Shown here: positions 37,381-44,768 of the stretch, piece by piece
Numbering within the stretch: position 1 is the first letter of the stretch
Layout: each line of letters starts with the position of its first letter
Origin: Tichowtungia sp964398915
Lineage (GTDB): Bacteria > Verrucomicrobiota > Kiritimatiellia > Kiritimatiellales > Tichowtungiaceae
Length of the DNA stretch: 64,000 bases
Reading direction: 5' to 3'
NCBI GenBank assembly: GCA_964398915.1
Contig: CAYNOR010000001.1
Span: forward strand, 306,873 to 370,872
Position numbers and translations under genes: made by a program
The notes under the pieces: generated by a model
Database searches by the model: none
What the model saw: only the letters and a program-made list of their open reading frames with translations
Told to the model about the DNA's origin: nothing

Positions 37381-39507
37381 ATGGCCGCCCTGACTGAAGA
37401 ACAGCTGCTCAAAACCCTCGAAGCCGAAACCATTCCCTGCGCCGATCTGCTTGAACAATTCGATGCACTCTGCGCCGACGGTAAAGATGTCCGCGCCATT
37501 GAATGGGCCGAACTGCTTAAAGACACCCTCATCGATCGTAAACTGCTCGATGACGCCGTTGCCGCCTACGAATGGCTTGCTCTCAAACAGGGCACGTCGC
37601 CGGCCATCGCGCAAAAAGAGTTGCTGCACATTCTCAGCACCAGCCGCAAAGAACAGAAATTCATTGAGCCTGCTTTTGAAAAAGCCTCTTCCACGGAAGA
37701 GGCTTTTTCACGCCTGAAACATCTGCGGGCGATGAATACCGGGATGCTCTGCTATAACAAAACCTGGGGCTTCGGCATTATCAACCTGGTGGATCCCTTC
37801 TACCAGAAGGTCGAAGTGGCCTTCGAAAAGAAAGGCGATCACGAACTCGCGTTTTCTTATGCCGCCAATTCACTTGAAGTGCTCACCGACGACCACTTGA
37901 TGGCTATCCGCCACAACAAGCCCGAAGAATTCATTCAGCTGTTGAAAACAAATCCGGCTGAAATTATCCGTATTACGCTGCGCAGCTACGGCCCGCTTTC
38001 TCTGAATCTGATTCAGGATCATCTCGTACCCGACCTGATCGCCACGGAAGCCGAATGGAAAAAATTCTGGGATGCGGCACGGAAAGACCTCAAAAACGAC
38101 CCGCTCATCGAAGTCCCCGCCAAACGCACCGAGCCGCTGCGCCTGCGCCGTAAAGCCAAAGCGTACGATCAGTCCTGGTTTGAAAAATTCAAAAACGAGC
38201 GCGACATGCCTGCCGTTTTCCAAAACTTGGAAGAAATCCTGACGCAAAAGTTCCAGACATTGGAACCCTACATGAACGAGGCCGTTGCCAACCGTCTGGC
38301 CTTCGCTGTCAAAGGCGGATCACTCAATCAGCCGGGCTGGATCGCACAGGCGCTGGTTTATGCCGAACAGATCGGCGTCGACCCCGAAGGTGTAGACTGC
38401 GCTGCAGAACTGACCAAACTGGCCCGGCGCACCGACCTGCCCGCCCTGCTCGAAGAACTGCCTTCCCGCTTCATGCAGGCATTCATCAGCCGGCTCTTCA
38501 CCGCTTCCGAAACCGCCCGGAGTTTTCTGCTTCGCCGTCTGCCGGAATTCGGCACCACCGCACTGAATGAAACCGTCGACGCGCTCATCCGCAACGGCGC
38601 TGAAACGGAGCTGGCCGAACAGATCCGCGACACCATCCGCCGCCGCGCATGCAGTCCCGCGCTATTGCTCTGGATTCTGCGTAATGAAGAACGCGCCGCC
38701 GGCTGGCAGCTCACCAACAAGGCCGACCTCGCACTCCAAACGATTGAACTCATCGAACAGGAACATGGCGGCGCAGCGTTGCGCGCACAGAACCAGCTCC
38801 GTGAACAGATCGAGAACACCGAATCGCTCAAAAGCATTCTCGCTGCCATGAGCGACTCGCAACGACGCGACTTCATGCGGCGCATCAGCGAATCCCCCGC
38901 ATGGAGCAAACTCGACCGGCAATCGCTGCAGGCCAAAGTAATCAAACTCTGCCCCGACCTGCATGAAGTCGTTCTGCGCAAAAACAATGCCGCGCCGAAA
39001 GAGAAGAAACAGCGTATCACCTCCAAACGCAGCTATCAGGCTCGTAAAGACCAGTTCGAACACATCATCAAAAAAGAGATTCCGGAAAACTCAAAAGAAA
39101 TCGAACTGGCCCGCAGCTACGGCGACCTGCGCGAAAACTCCGAATTCAAATTTGCGAAGGAAAAACAACGTCTGCTCGGCCTGCAGGCCGAGGAACTGCA
39201 AAAAGCGCTCGACGAAGTCAAACCGACCGATTTTAAGGACTTCCCGCACAACATCGTCGGCATTGCCACCGGCGTCGAAATCATCTACGCCGACGGAAAT
39301 CGCGAGACCTACTACATTCTCGGTGAATGGGACCAAGACGAAACCCTGCACATCATCTCCTCCCAGACCGGCATGGCAAACGCACTTTCAGGCGCAAAAG
39401 CCGGAGACCGGGTTAAAGTACCAACCGCCAGCGGCGAAGCCGTTGAAGTTGAGGTTGCTGCTGTAAAACCGCTTTCCGATGAAATCAGAAACTGGCTCAA
39501 CGGATAA
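37381..39507 (+). CDS. greA: Long GreA-type transcription elongation factor (PVC form)
   Basis: The ATG at 37381 has AGGAGAAA upstream; this gives 708 residues. The C-terminal 160 are GreA: a coiled coil (IPENSKEIELARSYGDLREN, SEFKFAKEKQRLL) and the FKBP-like part with GEWDQDE and SGAKAGDRVKV. The N-terminal 540 residues are helical repeats without a well-known domain, as in the 715-residue GreA of Chlamydia. It rescues stalled RNA polymerase. Two TTCCAA palindromes (38218, 38251) are read in frame as FQNLEEIL and KFQTLEPY. It is divergent from thrS. Confidence 0.88.
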   Translation: MAALTEEQLLKTLEAETIPCADLLEQFDALCADGKDVRAIEWAELLKDTLIDRKLLDDAVAAYEWLALKQGTSPAIAQKELLHILSTSRKEQKFIEPAFEKASSTEEAFSRLKHLRAMNTGMLCYNKTWGFGIINLVDPFYQKVEVAFEKKGDHELAFSYAANSLEVLTDDHLMAIRHNKPEEFIQLLKTNPAEIIRITLRSYGPLSLNLIQDHLVPDLIATEAEWKKFWDAARKDLKNDPLIEVPAKRTEPLRLRRKAKAYDQSWFEKFKNERDMPAVFQNLEEILTQKFQTLEPYMNEAVANRLAFAVKGGSLNQPGWIAQALVYAEQIGVDPEGVDCAAELTKLARRTDLPALLEELPSRFMQAFISRLFTASETARSFLLRRLPEFGTTALNETVDALIRNGAETELAEQIRDTIRRRACSPALLLWILRNEERAAGWQLTNKADLALQTIELIEQEHGGAALRAQNQLREQIENTESLKSILAAMSDSQRRDFMRRISESPAWSKLDRQSLQAKVIKLCPDLHEVVLRKNNAAPKEKKQRITSKRSYQARKDQFEHIIKKEIPENSKEIELARSYGDLRENSEFKFAKEKQRLLGLQAEELQKALDEVKPTDFKDFPHNIVGIATGVEIIYADGNRETYYILGEWDQDETLHIISSQTGMANALSGAKAGDRVKVPTASGEAVEVEVAAVKPLSDEIRNWLNG

Positions 39508-39509
39508 CT

Positions 39510-40787
39510 ATGAATCAGGCAAACGAATTAATCCGGTATGGATTCGACGTTGTCATGATGACAACGTTTGTTCTGTCAGCGGCTTATTTTCTGCTCACCG
39601 TCATTACGCTCATACTGCGCCGCCGCACCGTTTTGGCGGAACAGAATAATCCCGCCGAATTCCCGCGCATCACCGTCCAGATCCCCACCTATAACGAACT
39701 GGCCGCATTAAACTGTGCGGCGCGCTGCCTGGCCTTTGATTATCCCGAAGACCGGCTCCAGATCCTGATCGGTGACGACAGCAACAAGCCGGAAATCTCC
39801 GCGCAGATCAACGCCTTTGCCGCTGAACGTCCCCGGGTAAAAGTTTGCCGGCGCGGAAACAATGCCGGCTTCAAGCCCGGAAACCTCAACCACATGCTTG
39901 AACAGACCACCGGCGACTTCATCCTGATTCTCGATTCCGACTTTCTCCCCGAACGGGATTTTCTGCGCCGGCTGGTGCAACCCGTCATCAAAGACCCTTC
40001 GCTGGCGGGTGTGCAGGCCGCCTGGCGCATCGCCAATGTTCACCAGAACCACACCACACTAATGGGCGCGGGCATTATCAATGTCATTCACGTTGTCATT
40101 CTTCCCTTCATCAAACGGTTTGCCCATACCGGCGTTTTCTGCGGTTCCGGCGAACTGGTCCGTAAAGACCTGCTCATTGAAAACGGCGGCTGGACGCCCG
40201 GTGCACTCACCGAAGATGTAGACTATTCCCTGCGCGTCATCGCCGCCGGTAAACACATCGTCTATCTCGAAGACCTGCATTGCGTCTGCGAAGTTCCTCA
40301 CACCCCGCGCGACCTCTTCCGCCAGCAAATGCGCTGGGCCTACGGCGTTATGCGCGCCTTCATGAATCACGGACGCAATCTGCTGCTCTCACGACTGACC
40401 CGTACCCGCACCAAATTCGCCGCAATCTGTTTTGGCGGAGGCTACGTCATGGTCACCTGTTTCATCCTCACCACGCTGTTCGGCATACTGAACATTGCCA
40501 GCGCCTGGGGCATCGAACCGGTCGGCGGACCGTACACCTTTACCGACCTGCTCATGGATACAACCAGCAGCTTTCTGCTCACGTGCGGTATGCTCATTTC
40601 CAGCCTCTGCGCCAGCTTCGTTGCAGGATTCAGCCTGCGCAACGTCGGCAAGCTCGTGCTGGCCTCGCTAAGCATCGGCTTTGTGTTAGTATTCTTTGTC
40701 GGCAAAGGACTCTTCAAAGCGGCCGTTGGCCTGCCCATGCAATGGTTTATGGTCCGCAAAAACGGCAACGTCGTCGCGGCGGCTTAA
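39510..40787 (+). CDS. Family-2 glycosyltransferase, membrane-bound
   Basis: 425 residues. One N-terminal membrane helix (about 12-35), then a GT-A domain with QIPTYNELAALNCAARC, IGDDSN, the metal-binding DSDF (LILDSDFLPE), the base TEDVDYSLRV and the acceptor QQMRWAYG (QxxRW). Three or four helices follow at the C-terminus. QxxRW with multiple helices marks a processive enzyme like cellulose or hyaluronan synthase. Sugar and product are unknown. Only 2 bp separate it from greA, so it is transcribed with it. The cassette island begins after its stop. Confidence 0.88.
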   Translation: MNQANELIRYGFDVVMMTTFVLSAAYFLLTVITLILRRRTVLAEQNNPAEFPRITVQIPTYNELAALNCAARCLAFDYPEDRLQILIGDDSNKPEISAQINAFAAERPRVKVCRRGNNAGFKPGNLNHMLEQTTGDFILILDSDFLPERDFLRRLVQPVIKDPSLAGVQAAWRIANVHQNHTTLMGAGIINVIHVVILPFIKRFAHTGVFCGSGELVRKDLLIENGGWTPGALTEDVDYSLRVIAAGKHIVYLEDLHCVCEVPHTPRDLFRQQMRWAYGVMRAFMNHGRNLLLSRLTRTRTKFAAICFGGGYVMVTCFILTTLFGILNIASAWGIEPVGGPYTFTDLLMDTTSSFLLTCGMLISSLCASFVAGFSLRNVGKLVLASLSIGFVLVFFVGKGLFKAAVGLPMQWFMVRKNGNVVAAA

Positions 40788-40834
40788 GGAATACCATCCA
40801 TTCAACCCCCAGCTTTTGATGGATAGCACTCTCA

Positions 40835-40863
40835 TACGGAATCAATTTGATTGGTATTGATCA
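40835..40863. repeat. Dispersed repeat, copy 2
   Basis: ATACGGAATCAATTTGATTG followed by GTATTGATC, the inverted copy of 28898-28927 with one mismatch. Confidence 0.7.
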
Positions 40864-40884
40864 GATTAAAACAAGAAATGTTCT

Positions 40885-41004
40885 ACCACCCGCTTCGCTA
40901 GAGAAACCTCCGAGGAGTTCAGAGGATAAAGGCAAGGGTTGGAATAAACGATGGCCAGAGGTTCTCTGCCTTACTCCGAAGTCTGCTCTAGCGAAGCGGG
41001 TGGT
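40885..41004. repeat. 120-bp element with 19-bp perfect inverted ends
   Basis: ACCACCCGCTTCGCTAGAG at 40885-40903 and its exact complement at 40986-41004. Inside, AGAGAAACCTC and GAGGTTCTCT pair partly, and a GTTGGAA word stands at 40938-40944, the same seven bases that begin the integron cassette at 63045. It could be a degenerate attC or a small mobile element. Confidence 0.6.
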
Positions 41005-41182
41005 GAAAAAAATACTCATTAAGTTAATTTCGTATCATTCATTCGATGAATGCTCTCCGTCAAAATCGGCGGTCCCAACACAATATTTCAGAGACTTTAA
41101 AAAAAATGCCAGTTGCAAAACACGCCCGGCCAATCTAGCCTCCGAAAAATCGTTGATGGATAATACTATGGACACAGAAAAC

Positions 41183-41902
41183 ATGAAAACATCGAACATA
41201 CTTATAGCTGGAATTCTGTGCGTTGCGACGAGTGGCTGTTCATTTCTTGACTACACCCACGTTCGTTACAAAACCGATCCAGAACTGGCGATGTATAAGG
41301 GATCTCCTCATGGAGAGATGGAAAAGCTTTATAAAGCTTACATTGAAGAAACGATAGAAAAATACGGAAGCCGAGAGAGGGCATCCGCTATTGCGGCTCA
41401 AGATGGGTGGACGCATATTTCAACGCCCCTTCCAGAGGACAAATATATCCTGAATGCGGACGTAGATTTGGCTATGCGTTCATTTAATGGGGCCTGGCTT
41501 CTTTGGGAAAACAACTATGAAGCCTATTGGGGGTTTGGCGTTTGCGCATCCATACGAGGATATCCGGATGAGGCAAGGAAGTACTTCGATGGAGCTGTGG
41601 GCCTGAATCCGAACAATGCGAACCTTCTGCTTAATGCTGCACAAAATTATACAATCCTTGGCGCTAAAGGAGATGTCCAGACGCTTGACAAAGCTATTGC
41701 GCTCTACAATAAAGCGTTGAATCTTGCACCTGATGACTCAGTAAAAAAGGACGCATACTCCAACTGGGCGTTTACTCTGTATTACAAAGGTGACTATGCC
41801 TCTGCATGGGACAAGGTGAAACTAGCCGAACAAGCCGGATGGAAATGTCCTGAACATGATTTTCTGGAAGCACTAAGTAAGCAAATGCCGAGACCAAAAT
41901 AA
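41183..41902 (+). CDS. Predicted TPR-type lipoprotein in a cassette-like island
   Basis: The ATG at 41183 gives a lipoprotein signal (MKTSNILIAGILCVATSGC); upstream in-frame ATGs would add polar residues before it. 239 residues. The mature part has two to three TPR-like units: GFGVCASIRGYPDEARKYFD, GLNPNNANLLLNAAQNY, and ALNLAPDDSVKKDAYSNWAF. It is more A/T-rich than the genes on either side. The stop lies six bases before an attC-like site. No homologue is recognised; a role in the envelope is inferred from the signal only. Confidence 0.75.
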   Translation: MKTSNILIAGILCVATSGCSFLDYTHVRYKTDPELAMYKGSPHGEMEKLYKAYIEETIEKYGSRERASAIAAQDGWTHISTPLPEDKYILNADVDLAMRSFNGAWLLWENNYEAYWGFGVCASIRGYPDEARKYFDGAVGLNPNNANLLLNAAQNYTILGAKGDVQTLDKAIALYNKALNLAPDDSVKKDAYSNWAFTLYYKGDYASAWDKVKLAEQAGWKCPEHDFLEALSKQMPRPK

Positions 41903-41907
41903 AACTT

Positions 41908-41972
41908 GTCCAACCACCCGCCTGCACTCTATCGCTTGCTCCGCCCGCTCAGAGTGACGCGAAACGTTGCCT
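41908..41972 (+). mobile_element. attC-like recombination site A
   Basis: R'' GTCCAAC at 41908-41914 is followed by CACCCGCC, then the arm GCACTCTATC, a GC-rich centre, the return arm TCAGAGTGA and AAACGTTGCC. The same plan, with identical words CCAACCA, GCACTCTATC, TCAGAGTGA and AAACGTT, is found at site B (42498). Two sites with the same arms after unrelated ORFs is what an integron cassette array shows. The R' box (GTTGCCT) departs from GTTRRRY; an alternative R' is GTTGGAC at 42018, an exact complement of R''. Confidence 0.7.
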
Positions 41973-41973
41973 T

Positions 41974-42024
41974 CGTCCAAGTATGGCCGTCCGCCGCTTC
42001 GCGTCGTTCAACCATACGTTGGAC
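41974..42024 (+). repeat. Imperfect palindrome ending in GTTGGAC
   Basis: GTCCAAGTATGG pairs with CCATACGTTGGAC with one bulged G, around a GC-rich loop (CGCCGCTTCGCGTCG). The single extra base in one arm recalls the extrahelical bases of attC sites. It may be the remains of a second attC or part of a long site A. Confidence 0.5.
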
Positions 42025-42102
42025 CATCAACGGCTTGCCTGCCGCGAGCAAGCTCGCTACAGTCAATCCGTCGCTGGTCAACGCGCCATTGGGATAAGAT
42101 AA

Positions 42103-42546
42103 ATGTTTAGCTTTGAAATATTAAAAATCGGATTTCTTGCTTCTTACGTGCTTGGCCTCGGAAGTGTTCTTTTGTTCCTGCTTCGAGTGCGCCCAGAAAT
42201 GAAAAAAGACAAGATGGCAATAACATGGAGCGGTGTCTTTTGCCCGCCACTTCTTTTTATTGATCTAGCAAGGGTTACTGCGTTACGCAAAAAGACAGGT
42301 CGGGACGTTCCAAAACCCATCAAGACAGCAACATTCATGCTGGCAGGATCACTCAGCATCTTGATGTTAACAATCGCCTTATCTTTGATTCCAATGCTTT
42401 CTCCAGAAGCGAAAGAAAGAGAAAAAAATCGAATTACGGAAAAGCTTAAGCAAACAGAGACGCAAACGCTTCAATCAAAAGAGTTGAATAAAAACAATCC
42501 CAACCAGAGCACGCACTCTATCACCGCCTCCGGCGGTTCAGAGTGA
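42103..42546 (+). CDS. Small membrane protein, second cassette-like ORF
   Basis: 147 residues with two membrane segments (ILKIGFLASYVLGLGSVLLF near the start; FMLAGSLSILMLTIALSLIP at about 78-97) and a soluble C-terminus rich in Gln/Lys/Asn. The last 16 residues (NPNQSTHSITASGGSE) are encoded by attC-like site B, and the TGA stop is within that site. GGGATAAGATAA precedes the ATG. No family recognised; no enzymatic motif. Confidence 0.65.
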   Translation: MFSFEILKIGFLASYVLGLGSVLLFLLRVRPEMKKDKMAITWSGVFCPPLLFIDLARVTALRKKTGRDVPKPIKTATFMLAGSLSILMLTIALSLIPMLSPEAKEREKNRITEKLKQTETQTLQSKELNKNNPNQSTHSITASGGSE

Positions 42547-42560
42547 TGCAAACGTTATAA
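42498..42560 (+). mobile_element. attC-like recombination site B, abutting a GHMP kinase gene
   Basis: TCCCAAC (42498-42504), CAGAGCAC, arm GCACTCTATCACCGCC, three-base loop, return arm GGCGGTTCAGAGTGA, and AAACGTTATAA. The stem is nearly perfect. The bases TTATAA after the conserved G form the stop codon of the minus-strand kinase gene, so the right end of the island lies exactly at that gene's end. Confidence 0.72.
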
Positions 42561-43637
42561 AACCCCGCCCGGATCGACCTTCAGGCTATACGTTTGAAAT
42601 TTTCCAATCGTTGGAAAATCGCCGAGGCCGATAGCGCAGTCGCCGAGGCCGGAGCCGGAAATTTTTGCCGGTATTTTCGCCGACCGGAAGCTGCCGATGA
42701 TTTCGGCCAGCAAGGCATTACAAAGGCCCATCTCTTCCATAAGAAATTGATTTTCAACCAATTTCTTTCCGAGGGATTGAAAATCAGAAACAACCTCGCC
42801 GACGGAGGCATCCATCCGGTCGAAGATCCGTTCGAAATAATCGGGATTCAGGGCGCGGCGTTCTTCAACAAGGCGGATGACATCAGCAGTTTTCATTTTG
42901 GAGCCTGAGTAAACCGCCGTTAACGGAAAGTAGAACGAGCGTCCCGCTTGTTTTTCACCTTTGGTGGAGCTGCCGGAGGCAGAAAGCAAGCGGGACGCTT
43001 GCTCTACGTTTTGGACATCAGCACCCACTTGTTGAATTTCCAACGGGTCGGCGCGGTAGGCCACGACACCGCCGAAAACACTCGCCGCCACGTCTGCGCC
43101 GGAACCGCGTCCCTGAACGCGATGAATCGTCGCCAGACTGCGTTTAAAAAGTTCATTCAAAAATATCGGGTCGAAAGAACCCACCCCGCCCTGCGGGCAC
43201 CCCTCCAACGGAGGGGAATTTAAAAGATCCCCTCCACAGGAGGGGTGGCCGGAGTAAAACGACGGACGGGGTGGGTTGTGATAAAACCCTATCAGTGCGG
43301 CATGGGTGGCGACCGTAACGGCGGCGGACGAGCCAAAGCCGATGTCGCTCGAAAATTCTGATTCGATCTTCAGTTCAATTCCCTGCTCCAGCGGATACTG
43401 CTTTACCGCATCCAGTACAAAACGGAAGTCAGGATGATCCTTCAGATTGTCGAGCGGCGCTTCATAGACTCCAAGGTCGGAAACGATCCGTAGAACCGGC
43501 GTGCTAACGGGAGTCAGTGAAACGGTGATTCGTTTATTGATGGCACAAACCAGTGCTCGACGTCCATGAAGCACGGCGTGTTCGCCCAGCAACATGAGTG
43601 AACCAGGTGCCGAGACTTGTATGCGGTGTTGCTTCAT
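42555..43637 (-). CDS. GHMP kinase of the mevalonate cluster, with inserted repeats
   Basis: 360 residues. GHMP motifs are SAPGSLMLLGEHAVLHGRRA (motif 1), SDIGFGSSAAVTVATHAAL (motif 2, ATP loop) and, near the C-terminus, KISGSGLGDCAIGL (motif 3). RGSGADVAASVFGG resembles the phosphomevalonate kinase pattern, so it may phosphorylate mevalonate-5-phosphate; mevalonate kinase is the alternative. Two non-family stretches are present: about 30 residues after GFYHNPP (SFYSGHPSCGGDLLNSPPLE) and VEQASRLLSASGSSTKGEKQ, both encoded by GC-rich repeats. Its stop is shared with attC-like site B. Activity with these insertions is uncertain. Confidence 0.78.
   Translation of the reverse strand: MKQHRIQVSAPGSLMLLGEHAVLHGRRALVCAINKRITVSLTPVSTPVLRIVSDLGVYEAPLDNLKDHPDFRFVLDAVKQYPLEQGIELKIESEFSSDIGFGSSAAVTVATHAALIGFYHNPPRPSFYSGHPSCGGDLLNSPPLEGCPQGGVGSFDPIFLNELFKRSLATIHRVQGRGSGADVAASVFGGVVAYRADPLEIQQVGADVQNVEQASRLLSASGSSTKGEKQAGRSFYFPLTAVYSGSKMKTADVIRLVEERRALNPDYFERIFDRMDASVGEVVSDFQSLGKKLVENQFLMEEMGLCNALLAEIIGSFRSAKIPAKISGSGLGDCAIGLGDFPTIGKFQTYSLKVDPGGVL
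42930..43012. repeat. Inverted GCGTCCCGCTTG / CAAGCGGGACGC element in the GHMP kinase
   Basis: GAGCGTCCCGCTTG and CAAGCGGGACGCTTGCTC stand about 45 bp apart inside the kinase gene and read in frame as an Ala/Ser/Gly-rich stretch. Confidence 0.72.
43170..43262. repeat. GC-rich palindromic repeat in the GHMP kinase
   Basis: CCCCGCCCTGCGGGCACCCC, CCCTCCAACGGAGGGG and CCCCTCCACAGGAGGGGTGG pieces, read in frame as Pro/Gly-rich peptide; same type as in hsdR and hsdM. Confidence 0.72.
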
Positions 43638-43652
43638 AGCGTCAGGATTATG

Positions 43653-43737
43653 ATCAGAATAATTATGGACAGAATGATTAGTAGAGATTCAGGGTGACAA
43701 GCGTTATGAAAATTATTCTGTCCATAATTATTCTGAT
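43653..43737. repeat. 27-bp inverted repeat between two kinase genes
   Basis: Arms at 43653-43679 and 43711-43737 match over 27 bp with one mismatch (core AGAATAATTATGGACAGAAT); the loop is 31 bases. It is A/T-rich, unlike its neighbours, and looks like a small mobile hairpin element. It could also stop or process the transcript between the kinases. Confidence 0.8.
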
Positions 43738-43749
43738 TTCAGGTTCCCA

Positions 43750-44754
43750 TTAGACAATTCTCGTTCCCAGCGGGTCGCCGCGGACGGGCGAAACTTTGTA
43801 GCCGTATTTGGCGGCCAGCGCAACGGGCATAAAGTCGGCCAGCACGAGAACCACGCCGCCGTTCTGTCCGCGGATTGCGCCCGCGCCGCAGATTTTGGCG
43901 GCACCGCCAGCGGTTTCCACATCGTCAATAAACTGCCGGACCTTTTGCGGTACAACGCCGATGCGGCAGAGCAGCCGGTGGTTTTCACGGAGCAGAGAGC
44001 GCATCAGTTCGCTGTTATTTTCGCGCACCGCTTTTTCGACTTCGTTCGTGACTGCTTCAAAGTCATTCCATATCAGGTCATTCTGAAACTGCTCTTTAAC
44101 CTGCACGACACACTCGCCGGTGGTTGTTTCAGGCGTGCCGGTTTCAACAAGATACATTTTCATGCGCGGCAGCGGTACGGAGCGGGCCGAACCGTTTTGA
44201 AAGGCGGCGCATCCGCCATACAGCGAAATATAGGAATCCACGCCGCTGGGGTGACCATGCTGGAGTTTTTCAGCTTCCAGACTGAATTCGTAATACCACT
44301 CGGGTTTGAAATCGACGCGCAGATAGTGGCCGAGAGCCCGCAGCTCGCTGAGTACCGCTGCCGCCGAGGATCCCATGCCGCTGCCGACCGGAATGCTGGA
44401 TTTCAGTTTTATGACGATACCGCGATCCAGCTGGCGATGCAGCCCGTCGAGCACGGTGATGAACCCGAACTTGAAGAGATCAACCGGCTTGTGCAGCACA
44501 TCGCGAATGCCCATCTTACCTTCAAGAAACAAATGATAGTTATTCAGCGCGCGGCGTTTAAAATCCTGAAGTGCCAGCATAGTGAATGAGTCGCGCTCGC
44601 TGATATCCTGCATTTCAAATGAGATGCGTCCGTCGTCGGAATCCTCAATAGTGGCCGTGACACTGCGATCAATGGCCATCGCCACCGCCGGTTTTCCGTA
44701 AACTACGGAATGCTCGCCGCTTAAAATCAGTTTACCTGGGGAAATGGCTTTCAT
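43750..44754 (-). CDS. Mevalonate kinase-like GHMP kinase
   Basis: 334 residues with all three GHMP motifs: SPGKLILSGEHSVVYGKPAV, IPVGSGMGSSAAAVLSELRA and ICGAGAIRGQNGGVVLV. GHPSGVDSYISLYGG fits the mevalonate kinase metal/substrate region. It phosphorylates mevalonate with ATP in the isoprenoid route. The ATG at 44754 lies 14 bp after the HMG-CoA synthase stop, so both are co-transcribed. There are no inserted repeats here, unlike the next gene. Confidence 0.85.
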   Translation of the reverse strand: MKAISPGKLILSGEHSVVYGKPAVAMAIDRSVTATIEDSDDGRISFEMQDISERDSFTMLALQDFKRRALNNYHLFLEGKMGIRDVLHKPVDLFKFGFITVLDGLHRQLDRGIVIKLKSSIPVGSGMGSSAAAVLSELRALGHYLRVDFKPEWYYEFSLEAEKLQHGHPSGVDSYISLYGGCAAFQNGSARSVPLPRMKMYLVETGTPETTTGECVVQVKEQFQNDLIWNDFEAVTNEVEKAVRENNSELMRSLLRENHRLLCRIGVVPQKVRQFIDDVETAGGAAKICGAGAIRGQNGGVVLVLADFMPVALAAKYGYKVSPVRGDPLGTRIV

Positions 44755-44768
44755 TCAGCTGTATTCAA

